From Alloascoidea africana (lineage: Eukaryota; Ascomycota; Alloascoideomycetes; Alloascoideales; Alloascoideaceae), in the NCBI GenBank assembly GCA_030581615.1, contig JAKTTT010000001.1, forward strand, positions 1,116,001 through 1,180,000: a DNA stretch of 64,000 nt. The letters are read 5' to 3'. Below the pieces are notes generated by a model, which was not told the DNA's origin, ran no database searches, and saw only the letters and a list, made by a program, of their open reading frames with translations. Shown here piece after piece: positions 20,178 through 30,374 of this stretch. Numbering within the stretch: position 1 is the stretch's first letter; every line of letters starts with the position of its first letter. Both the position numbers and the translations under genes were made by a program.

Positions 20178-23100
20178 CTAGTGGGCCTCGCCCAGCGACT
20201 GGAGCACGCCCATCACCTTGACCACCGCCATGACGTGCCAGGGCACTATGCCGCGCTGTCTTCGCTCCACGACTCCCGCCTCCACGCCCAGCGAGATCAG
20301 TCCCCGGTAGTGTCTCAGAATGTTGCGGAGCATCAGCATCGGCGGCGCAGGGGTGCTCAGGATCGACACCTCGAAGGAAACAAGCTGGCCGGACGGCGAT
20401 TTTGACAGGTCCCCTGGCTTGACGAGATACCCGGTAACAAGACTCACTAGGCCGGGATGGGCTAGGAGAGGAACCTTTTGCTTCAATAATGTTCCATACA
20501 CTACATCCTCCACATCCACAATCGCAAGATTCTGGTCGTTTGCATCGTGTAATGAGGCTGCTCCTGCCACTGATGCTGAACCTGTGCCTGAGTTTGCTCC
20601 AACACCCTGTCCATGGGGTGTTCCAACCTCGTTGGGCGTCTTGGAACTGGGTGTTACTATGCTCACCGAGTAAATATCCGGAGAGTCGTTCTGCTGGGGT
20701 GTAATTGACATGGGACCAGTGCTGTTTGGCCCTCCACTTCCAGCAGTGTGTCCGCCAGCGGTGCCACTCCCGCCAACATTGCCCGTCGTCATTCCGCCAT
20801 CTCCACCTGTACTGGAATTCGAATTGCCTGTTCTTGTTCCATCTTTTGGGTTCGCGCTGGTGCCTCCGCTTCCAAAAGGAAACGCTGGGTGCAAATTTCG
20901 TAAAACCATTCCAGGACGCTCATCCACACACGCAAAGGTGATAATGAGCCCCTTGACTTGGGAACATATCCCCTGCCACATCCTAAGTTCATCCTCCTCC
21001 ATAACGCCGACTTTGGCAATCACAACCCACCATCGAACTGCTATGCTTCTCGTTATCGCCAAGGTTTTCTCCCAAATCTCCGTGCACACGTCTTCGTATG
21101 CTCTTCTCGTATTTCCACCGACACCACCTACCGAAACAGAAACTCCTGAATTGGAATTGCCGGTTCCCGTGCTGCCCACAGTACCATGTCCACGACTACC
21201 ACTTCCGGCGCCTACATGCCCTGGGTCATGCCCAGAACTAGGACCATGGCCGTGTCGATGCGTACCACGACTGCTCGTATTCTTCGTAGACCGCTCCAAG
21301 CAATACGCCTCGACTTTGGAGATTTCCCCCCATTGGTCTGACCAGCTACAGACAACCCATTTTTTATCCCGCGACCGCGAGTACGCAATGTGGATGTACG
21401 AGTCCTCCATTAGAATGGAAGTGGATGAGGGCACCGGCGTAAGCTTAAAGTTGATCCGCGATGGTGGCATCCGAGCCAATGACGCATGTGGCGTTGTCCG
21501 TTGTAGATTTAAACCTTCCAGAGCATCCTCTTTTCTATTCCTCTCTTCTAGCCCAATAAGCATCGAATTTGTACTTGAAGTTGTTGTTGGCTTGGAACCT
21601 TCAGCCAAAATACGCGGTTTTGGAGTCACCTTGTCATACAATAGCAAGGCAAATCTTGCTAATCGAAGCTGTGAAGGAACAGATATAGAATCCGCACTCG
21701 CAAACAACTGAATCGGTAAAATTTGAAAACTGACAGTAAAATTAAGAGATTGTGTCGCGACCTTTATAAAATCTGTTTCGTGTTTCAATATTGCAAAGGA
21801 ACGGCAAAGCTCCAGAATTGAGCGTACATGTGTGAACGGATTGGCGATCATCACAACATAGTTTTCAGGTTCGTTTGTCAAAGCAATAGTCCTTCCTATT
21901 GATTTACATACTGCTGAAATGGATTTGAAAACATCACAAAAAAGCGAACTGGTTGATCTTGCATTTTCTTCCTCGAAACCAAGCTCATTATCAACGTTCC
22001 TAGTTTCTTCATCTCGAAAAGAAACACCGTAGGGTGCTAATCCGTTCTCACAACCACCACCTGGTAAGTTACAAAACTTTACCTCCCCCAAGGAACAGCT
22101 CTCATATATGCCTTTTACAGCTTCCAAGAACTGCGTTGCTGGGGGTAACGTGCCACGAGATTGAGGATATAACAAGAGAAGAGAAATGTTTTTTGGTCCG
22201 TGCTTGGGTCCAAACCCAAAAGGTTTCCAAAACCGGAGTGCCGCTGCTTTCGCACGTAGCGTTTGATCCATTCTTTGGATCACATAAAGAGGTTGGGTAA
22301 TTGAGAATAGATTATCTGATATCGTCGATGTAGGCTTCAGCTTCGGTGGGATACTAACAGGTGATCCTTCATCATTTTTTGGCCAATCCCTTTTGTCACT
22401 ATTACTGACATTATTCTCTTTCTCTTTCGTAGGGTCTTTCTCAGTTGATGAATCAGAAGCTGGGAGAGATCCTCGATTATCAAAAATAGGTGTATCAGTA
22501 GTAAACTCGTCATTTTCCCTTCCTAAATCGCAGAGTAGCTCTTGAAAATCAATCCTCATAGCTTTGTGAAATAATGCTCTGAAACCCTTGACTATATGTT
22601 CAGATGGCATATCATTATCTCTTTCTTGTGGTATCAGGTAATCCAACAGATTATCATCCCAGACAACTTGTTGAGCAAGGATTTGTAAAAGAAAGTTCAT
22701 ATCTACAAGTTCTGGAGAAGAACCCAAAGACTCGGCGTTTGTGACTGACATGTTCACAGAGGGTATTGATATAGGGTCTTGTTCATCAAGTTGGGAGAAA
22801 TGAGTTTCGTCTTGTAGTTTTTGTATAAGTACTTCAGGTATTGATGCACTTGAAACTTTCTGCAAAACAAGTGGTAACCATTCCGATCTTGAATTCAATG
22901 ATCGTGAGCGCAAGAAATCAGAAGCAGAGGTAGTACAGGGTATGTTTCCTCTTGCCTGTTTTCCAGCTAAGCCTTCTCCATCTTGTGAATGATTCTTGGG
23001 CCCCCTGATCTCACCAACATCTGCAGTTGAGAGTTTCCGTTTCTTCCTTTTCCAACTTTTAGAACCTGTCCTAGTTCTCTTCAACGAAAAAGCGTCTGTG

Positions 23101-25287
23101 CTATAACCGTTAAAATCCTCAAACTCACTATCTTCGGAAACATCAGTGTCCAAATTTTTATCACCTTTATTCTCAATTTTATCCAAATCGCTATTATTTG
23201 CGCTTTCAAACTCCGATTCATCACTAGTTTCCTCGTCATCCGAAGTCGCAATGCCATTGTCAACAGAAGGCACAAAAAATCGTCCTCCTGCAGCGTATTT
23301 CTTGTCTATTGAGCTTCTGATCACAGGGTTAAAATGCAACGGCGCAAAAACGCTGTTTTTTCGAACCGGTTTTCTCGTTATTGTGTTGGGGGGTATGACA
23401 GGACTGTCAATTATACTGTCATCTTCCTGAGTAGCTATCTCATCATAATTTAACTGGATTTGTCTTGGTGAACTTCGTATCGTGTGATTACTAGAATCAC
23501 TGGTACTTCGACTGGGCGTCTTGGGCTCTTCGGTTTTTATGCTCATATTGTTGTGTCCTTGTCGTGTTTGCGCATTGGTATCTTCCATTTTGATATCTTC
23601 CTTTAACATCGGGTCGTTGGATGTTTCAGTTTGTGTTGGGCCATTTTCTATCTCATTTTCAGGTTTTAAGTCAGTTACCACTTGAGATCCCAAGTCCGGC
23701 TTTTCTTCTGTCTTCACCGATACTGGCTCATCGAAAAAATTGAAATCTGCTTCAGTGATTTCGTCATTATCTCCAAACAGCTCTTCGCTTAGATTGCCCC
23801 ACGCATCTCCACCAGTCAATGCTGAAACACTAGTCGCGCCCCCAACACTTGTATTCGTAAGGGCTTCTGTTACACCATTGTGATCCATGCTTGTTGATAT
23901 TATTGAATTGGGAGCTTCAATCTCATTATTGACTTTGGGCGTTGAACCCAACATATTGCTCCCCCAATTATCTCTAGTTGTTGTTTCATTCTCTCCTCTA
24001 GGTTTACTTAATGGGTCAGGCGGTGTTGGATACATCAATGACCCATTGTTTGTTTTCCTTGTAGTCGATGATGTAGCAGACGCTGGACCACCACCAGACT
24101 CGATATTACCGCCTATATTTTCAGTGTTCAGCCTTGCTTCATCATCAAGCGCTTTGAGCAAAAACTCTTCCACTTGCCCCATCAGATCTTCCAGTTTAAA
24201 CCATTTCAAGTCGCTCTTGTCAACAATCTGATCAAAAAGCTGGACACAGCATAATTCAGCTGGCCATAGCACAGGTTTCTCCTCCCCGTCAGCCCCATGG
24301 AAATCCGTCGTATTTCCTGGCTTTTCATCATCTATAGAATCAGGAACATGAACATGAGAGGGGGTATCTGTACCTGAGTTATTCCCACTAGGGGTTGTCG
24401 TTGATCTACTTTGCTCCATTCGTTGAATGCCATCCAGACCTTCATAATCTGGGTAGACTTCAACCCATTCAGCTGTCTCCGAAATTCGAACACCAGTCGC
24501 CAATTCGAGCATCATGCAAATTTCTGCCGCATCTGGAGGCCTCTTTGATCTTGATTTAAATCGTGCTGTCACTCCCGAGGGCAGAAGGTAAAGCCTGTGC
24601 TGGTTGAGTTCCAAATCTATGTCTAGTTCTCGATGTGTTTGTAGGAGGTTCGAAAGACTGTCGAAGCTCGTGAAGCGGTCTGATATTGTCAGTAGTAACT
24701 CGCCTGAAGGTGTCAGTTGTGGGGTTATAGAGAGTAATTTCATGGATTCTGTGGACAAGAAAGAAGGTTGTGTAGATTTGTATAACGAACATTCGCTTCC
24801 AAAAGGAATAGCAGAATTCAGTTTCGTATAATTATGATACATCAATTTTTGAATGCTTTTCATTAGTGCAACGTAAATGTTGGACAAGGTCTGTGATGAA
24901 TGATGCCCTTGTGTCTGTTGTGGAGGCGATAGCATAGAAGGCAGGAACACACCTGTGGTAGTCTCTTTCAATTGAAACTTTGGATGGGGAACCGCTGGAG
25001 ATTGGTTCTCGGTGAGTGAAAAAGTCCAAAGCTCTTTATTCAGAGCAATAGCAAGGACCTTGTTATCCTCATATCGTAATAGCATTTCTGCCTCACATAG
25101 GCTTTGGTTTGTTGTTGATAGACTAACATAGACTTTGTACTTGACCTGGTTTATAACGGCCTGCTCGCACAAAAACGCAAGGTTTTAATTAGAAATTGGT
25201 TCCAAAATGAAAGGACTAATGCAGATCTGAGAACCAACATACCACTTTGAAAATATTTGTTTGTGCTTTTTCAGGAGAAAGCCCCAT
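20178..25287 (-). CDS. SSN2: Mediator kinase-module subunit Med13 (Ssn2/Srb9), two exons
   Basis: 1,675 aa. Med13 links the Cdk8 kinase module to core Mediator and represses or tunes RNA polymerase II. Exon 1 is 25243-25287 (15 codons), intron 25161-25242 (82 nt, GTATGT...CAG, branch probably CTAAT), exon 2 20178-25160, phase 0. The spliced start MGLSPEKAQTNIFKV continues as AVINQVKYKVY, matching the family N-terminal pattern; NKELWTFSL follows, as in yeast Med13 (RDLWCFS). The central region is long, acidic and Ser/Thr-rich, with the conserved segment RKNSVFAPLHFNPVI and KYAAGGRFF. The C-terminal half has LRFWKPFGFGPKHGPKN and DSYIHIAYSRSRDKKWVVCSW, the MID/PIWI-like core. Two Gly/Thr/Ser/His-rich inserts lie in the C-terminal domain. 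The unspliced ORF begins at 25172 with MCEQ, which is intron sequence. Confidence 0.93.
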
Positions 25288-25600
25288 AATAACGAAAACT
25301 TGGAATTCCTTTACTATGCAGAGAATCAACTTTGTAGATTACAGAGAGGATGATGCCAGCACACCCATACACCCACTCGGCAGAAAGGGAAGGTTCCTTT
25401 TCCAGTGCCTACATTATGGAGAAACGTACTTTGGCATGAAATTTTCGTTCCAGGTTTTCTTCGTGCTCAGATCTACGACATAGTCTTTAGATCTTCCTCT
25501 TGTAGCTGCTTTTCTCCCTACTCTTTTCGTGTTCATCAGTCTGACCACATTCGTGATGGCCTTTCCTAGTTCCCTGTGTCCACCGCTGCGCATTGCTCTT
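25288..25600. other. MED13 upstream region
   Basis: About 310 bp from the MED13 start to the first Helitron-like sequence. It must contain the MED13 promoter; no clear TATA box or repeated motif is seen. Confidence 0.4.
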
Positions 25601-25609
25601 TCTACTTTT

Positions 25610-25975
25610 TATCAAAAAACAGTGGTTAACTCTGGAACAGGCTATCGGAGATATAACCTTCCTACTACCTCTGACGAGGTATCTGCGACCGTTTATGCTG
25701 GGATCAAAGTGACAGGAACTGGCAACATTGCGCTACTACTACGCTCTCTTGATATTGTGCCTGCCCGTGGGAGTTCATGAGCTCCACACATCCTACATAT
25801 ATCCCTTTGAGATATGTGCTGTTATTTGTCCAAGGACTGACATCCTGAGATGGAGCTATTCTCGGGAAACAGAATTCCGAGAAATGTAGAGTCGGCCAAT
25901 TGTTGTGGCACAATTATCTGTTCGCCCACATATCATCTTCGGACCATCTCTTCCGGGCCGAGTAGCCCAGAATTC
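25610..25975 (+). mobile_element. Helitron remnant, plus-strand copy
   Basis: Rolling-circle DNA transposon fragment. The translation has RRYNLPTTSDEVSATV, then VTGTGN-IALLLRS and, in a second frame after a short gap, HELHTSYIYPFEICAVICPRTDILRW. These match, in order, the region before the Helitron_like_N (Rep) domain of Helitron transposases, where the usual forms are RRYNLPT..EVA.I, RDIVL and ELHPSY.PL.Y.LLFP.G..GW. Frame changes and a TAG stop show that it is dead. Helicase and Rep catalytic motifs are absent. It ends abruptly at about 25975 against the inverted copy. Confidence 0.7.
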
Positions 25976-26724
25976 TAAGTTGGTGGTTGGACTACTATCG
26001 AGGATAACAAATTGAAATAGACCGGAATAATCGGACTCAGTTGTGTATAAAGTGCTCTTATGGTCTGAACGAAGCTTAAGTTCAAACGCGAAAATGCCCT
26101 TGCTGGTACCACCTTCGAGAGTTGATGAAAGAGGGTGGGAGTATTGTCAATGACCCAACTCTTGAAAGATTGGCATCTGATGACAGCATCTATCAGACCA
26201 TAAGCACACTCCATCCGCAACTGGGAATGATTGTTGCGGATCCACCTAAGCTTGTTAGCTTCAATCGTGGCCCACCCATACTCTTTCCAGAGCTGCTCAT
26301 CCCTGAAGACATGGTCCCAGCAAATGGACCGGACAAACAGATATTATCTGTACCACATTAGCTGGCTGAGTCTTACGTTCCTCTGAGCCCTGTTTCCCGA
26401 AAACAGCTCCATTTCGGGATGTCAGTGCGCCTGCCCTTGAATAAATAATAGAACATATCTAAACGGAAGGTAAGCAGGATGCGTGGAGTCTTTGAAAGTC
26501 CAAGGACGGGCTGGAACTGGAGATCGTAGTCCCTAAACGATGTTGCCAGTTCCTGTCACTTTGACCCCAGCATGAGTATAAACGGTCGCAGATACCTCGT
26601 CAGAGGTAGTAGGAAGGTTATAACTCCGATAGCCTGTTCCAGATTGAACAACCAAGGTCATATTGGTCTGGAAATGTTTGCCGTGGGCTACACGATGAAC
26701 TTTTATTTTGGGGATTAGTGTCAT
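25975..26724 (-). mobile_element. Helitron remnant, minus-strand copy
   Basis: A longer fragment of the same Helitron coding region on the opposite strand. From 26724 downward it reads RSYNLPTTSDEVSATV and VTGTGN, then degraded equivalents of the ELH..SY and LLFP segments at about 26500-26400, then an open stretch with LRWIRNNHSQLRMECAYGL and a Helitron-like C-terminal continuation to a stop at 25975. WIRNN..LR is typical of the start of Helitron_like_N. Several stops and frame shifts between 26530 and 26330 show that it is non-functional. Its first 110 bp are nearly identical to the plus copy, with one 6-bp insertion. Confidence 0.7.
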
Positions 26725-27696
26725 TAGATGGTCATTTCAGTTCAAGCTCTATACATCCCTCTTTTCATCTTAATCCACGCGAAAGCGAAAGTTTTACGCC
26801 AGTTTAAGGCACCCACGGTGGTATTTTTTGGAGATGTCCGTCCAGAAAACGCTTTTACTTTATTTTTTGAGACAGGTTCATTGTTTGTTCATTTTTGTGT
26901 GGTTTGAAAACTTTTTGCCGTTATAGGCATATAATCCAAAACGGTAACTTAGTTATGCATCAATGCGTTTCTGCATTTAGAAACCTACATCGCTTTATTC
27001 CCCTATCTGATTGGAACGCATGTATTACTAAACTTGGACCAAGCTTGGACTAAAAAAAAGCAGGTTACCTGACGAATCCTGTATTATAGATTTTCAATAA
27101 AAATCTCCTACTTATGTGTATTGACCTTGTTTAAGGTATGTTCTATAAAAAAAAGGTCTTTTGTCGTCTAAGCTGAGGAGTTCTTTCTGCTGAATCTAAG
27201 GCTTCTTGTACATATTTGTCACATCTTTTACGCTACCTATCATTCGTTGTTTTACTTATTATCTTAGTTAGAGTTCTGATATACTCGTTTCAATGAAAAT
27301 TTTGTATATCGGAATTCTTGGTCGTGGAGATTTCTGTAGTTATTGAAATGCCACATTGGTTAGACATACTAGTGGGTTTGGACTAGAAACACGGAAACTT
27401 TATCTCGAAATGCATGGCTACATTGAAATTTAAGCTTCATTAACGACCACAGCCAAGCGCTGGGTAAAATTGGCACTCTCTGGCTTGGGTTTTATCATAC
27501 CAGAATTACTCCAGTTAGTTTTATTAATTTGATTCACGTCGAAAAATATAGTACGAGACTGGTGTAAGGGTGTAAGCAGGCACATGAGCTGGGGCAAAGC
27601 CTACATACAAGCCAATTGCTTTGTACTCGCCTGTCATTCCTTATCGTTTGATGCTTGTCCTTTCTTGTATTGTTGGTCTGGTTGATATTTGAGCAA
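26725..27696. other. Intergenic, AT-rich, upstream of ROG1-like gene
   Basis: About 970 bp of AT-rich sequence. Apart from promoter sequence for the lipase gene I see no reading frame with a recognisable domain and no clear Helitron terminus (no obvious CTRR end preceded by a hairpin). Confidence 0.5.
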
Positions 27697-30306
27697 ATGA
27701 GCAAATCTGAAAAGGATCTGGGTGGTGGTAAGCTTTTGTACAGGCATACATCTTCGCTCAAAGTAGGCGAGCTAAATAGGTTCATTGTCGCGTGTAACAA
27801 TACAAATGACAGCTTGTGGATAAAAGTGAAAAATACAAAGTCCCACGCAATGAGAGCAGCAATCATTTTGGGCCCGTTTGTACTGTACGTGGATATTCGA
27901 AGAGCTGACTATGATCATAGGAACCCCTGTGGTGAAGAAATGGGGAATGAACCCGTATATAATCCGGATCTAAAACCAGGACAATCAATTCAAACATGTC
28001 TGTCGCCATACCATTTTGGAGAAGCTACCAAAAACTCAGTTTGGATTATTGATGTTGTCAGCCAGATGCTCTTTACAAAGGCAACGTCAACACCTTTTGA
28101 GATTGTCGTCGCTACCGATGCAAAAATGTTAAATTCCATAGGACTCAAATCATACTACCTTGACTCTCCGGACCAAGGTTTCAGTGTCAAAAAACAAGAC
28201 ACTTCAGAATTGTGGTCTGTACCGCCCCAAATTCCTGATCAGCCTGTACACCTTGTGGTGGTAACGCACGGCATCGAGTCAAACACGGGTGCAGATATGC
28301 TTTATTTGAAAGAACAGATAGAGGCAAAGTGTAGCAAGACGGGCAAAAACGTTATCGTGCGTGGGTATTTTGGGAATGTGTGCAAAACTGAAAAAGGAAT
28401 AAAGTATCTCGGTGAGAGATTAGCAAATTTTGTTGTGAAGGAAATGTGCAATCCAAAAGGTGCCTCTACAATCTCTGAGATTTCGTTTGTTGGGCACTCC
28501 CTGGGTGGTTTGGTTCAAGCATTTGCAATTGGTTACATCAACGCAAAATATCCAAATTTTTTTGAAAATGTTAAACCTCAAAATTTTATAACACTTGCTT
28601 CTCCTTTGTTGGGATTATACAGTGAGGGTCCACTTTATGTAAACTTGGTTCTCAGTCTTGGCTTTCTTGGCCGTTCTGGTTTGGATCTGTCGCTTGCTCC
28701 AAGTTTTCCACCACAAAAACAATTTCCAGGACATAAGTACCGAGCGTCAAGGAGACCATTGCTTGAGTTGTTACCTGTCGGTCCTGCTCGTTCTATCTTG
28801 CAGCAGTTTCAAAATAGAACTGTTTACGCGAACGTTGTCAACGACGGAATAGTCCCATTGAGAACATCATCTTTGCTATACTTGGACTGGAAAGAATTGG
28901 GAAAAGTAGAAGAAGAGTTGAGAATTATGTCGGAAGAGCGAGCATTGAATGACAAATTCTCTTGTGTTGATCGAACAAATGTAGACGTTTCTATTCTTCG
29001 TAATGATCAATCTAATCCTATAGAAGGAGGAACAAGCTTGGATTTGAATAATAAACATCCTCAGATTCCAAATGGAAAGCACCCAAGGAGTGCACAGCCT
29101 CGTTCAAATATGGAAACTACCTTGCTTCCTAAGACCAGGCCTGAGCCGGAATCGGCTATCTTGGATTCTGATACTGTTGGCAGCAAAGGGAAAACAAATT
29201 ATGCCATAGGAGAGCAATCGCAAGGATCTAAATCACCTTCAACTTCAGGTAGCTTCCATTCACGAAGACTGCGCAACTCAAGACAGAAGATTAAGACTAT
29301 ATATAAACGTTCACAGACGACCCCTCTTATAAAGAAGAGCTTAGCTTCCCGAGAAATTGAATCAGTTATAGACAAAGAAAGCTCAAACTATAGATCCAAG
29401 TCTTTACCTTTGTGTCTTGAATCAGTGACTAAAGATGTGTTGCAAGCAAATGCTTCTAAAGAAGAGAAAAATACAAGAAACGTCAAACCCATTGAAGATA
29501 CAAGTTCAAAATCATCGTCAGGAAATCCAAAGAGCGATATTGTGAGGCTGGAGGGTGACTCTACAACCTCAGAAGCTGTCCCGTTGTCAAGACTTGAGAC
29601 TGAGAATTATCAAATAGTAGACCAGATTTGGGATAAGATACAACAAGAAGATATCAAAAGCGTTCCTCTCCAAGCCTCTGCCTTTATTTCTGCTACTCAA
29701 CTGCTAATGCCTCCCTTGCCAACTCAGGAGTTTATTCAAGATCCAACCTCTAGACCACAAACTATATTGCATGATCATGTTTATTCAGAAAAGGAGTTGC
29801 CTAACGCTTTATTATTTGAACATGAAAGCAGAAAAGATATCAAAATGACCAAGGCAAAGAAAAAGACCAGGCACAAGAAAGGGTCTATGCATGTCGTTTC
29901 TACCAGGCGCTCAAGGCATATCTATGGATTTAGAAAATCTTATTCTGGGACAAAACCCCAAAACCCTGCTCCTGATGAAGCAAGAACCTGCGATATTCTT
30001 CACGCTCATTGTATGGGATTTACTCGCCATCATCATAGTAATCATGACCATGAGCATGCTTTTCACAGAAGTTCAGAAGAAAGCAAAGCTCAACCCATTC
30101 TAAACAGATCCTTGTCACTTAGGAATCCTGAATTACTCTACGAGGAAAAGTTAGCACGAGAATGGCACAGTGGGATGAAATGGAGAAAAGTGCTTGTAAA
30201 GCTCCAACCAGAAGCACACAACAATATTATTGTGAGAAGAAGATTTGCCAATGCATATGGATGGCCAGTCATTGAGCATCTTGTGGATACTCATTTTTCT
30301 GTTTAA
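27697..30306 (+). CDS. ROG1-family lipase (DUF676 alpha/beta hydrolase)
   Basis: 869 aa from ATG 27697. Yeast Rog1 is a monoglyceride lipase of the DUF676 group, with YDR444W as paralogue. An N-terminal beta domain (RHTSSLKVGELNRFIVACNN, GPFVLYVDIR) precedes the hydrolase core: HLVVVTHGIESN and the nucleophile elbow GHSLGG with Ser268; the acid is likely the Asp of VVNDGIVPL and the His that of QPEAHNNI. A disordered Ser/Lys-rich insert of about 400 residues lies between the Asp-containing loop and the C-terminal AREWHSGMKWRKVLVKL...NIIVRRRFANAYGWPVIEHL, which is well conserved in Rog1 proteins. That insert makes this protein longer than S. cerevisiae Rog1 (about 690 aa). An upstream in-frame TTG at 27655 is not a likely start. 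Confidence 0.88.
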   Translation: MSKSEKDLGGGKLLYRHTSSLKVGELNRFIVACNNTNDSLWIKVKNTKSHAMRAAIILGPFVLYVDIRRADYDHRNPCGEEMGNEPVYNPDLKPGQSIQTCLSPYHFGEATKNSVWIIDVVSQMLFTKATSTPFEIVVATDAKMLNSIGLKSYYLDSPDQGFSVKKQDTSELWSVPPQIPDQPVHLVVVTHGIESNTGADMLYLKEQIEAKCSKTGKNVIVRGYFGNVCKTEKGIKYLGERLANFVVKEMCNPKGASTISEISFVGHSLGGLVQAFAIGYINAKYPNFFENVKPQNFITLASPLLGLYSEGPLYVNLVLSLGFLGRSGLDLSLAPSFPPQKQFPGHKYRASRRPLLELLPVGPARSILQQFQNRTVYANVVNDGIVPLRTSSLLYLDWKELGKVEEELRIMSEERALNDKFSCVDRTNVDVSILRNDQSNPIEGGTSLDLNNKHPQIPNGKHPRSAQPRSNMETTLLPKTRPEPESAILDSDTVGSKGKTNYAIGEQSQGSKSPSTSGSFHSRRLRNSRQKIKTIYKRSQTTPLIKKSLASREIESVIDKESSNYRSKSLPLCLESVTKDVLQANASKEEKNTRNVKPIEDTSSKSSSGNPKSDIVRLEGDSTTSEAVPLSRLETENYQIVDQIWDKIQQEDIKSVPLQASAFISATQLLMPPLPTQEFIQDPTSRPQTILHDHVYSEKELPNALLFEHESRKDIKMTKAKKKTRHKKGSMHVVSTRRSRHIYGFRKSYSGTKPQNPAPDEARTCDILHAHCMGFTRHHHSNHDHEHAFHRSSEESKAQPILNRSLSLRNPELLYEEKLAREWHSGMKWRKVLVKLQPEAHNNIIVRRRFANAYGWPVIEHLVDTHFSV

Positions 30307-30374
30307 AGAATACAATTCATATAAATTTTATTAACCAATACTAAAGCTATTTGGACGGTTCTCGTTTTACCAAT

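Noticed and set aside
27655-27696. Non-ATG upstream start for the ROG1-like lipase
   Set aside because: The extra codons begin with TTG and encode a hydrophobic run absent from the family; ATG 27697 follows directly.
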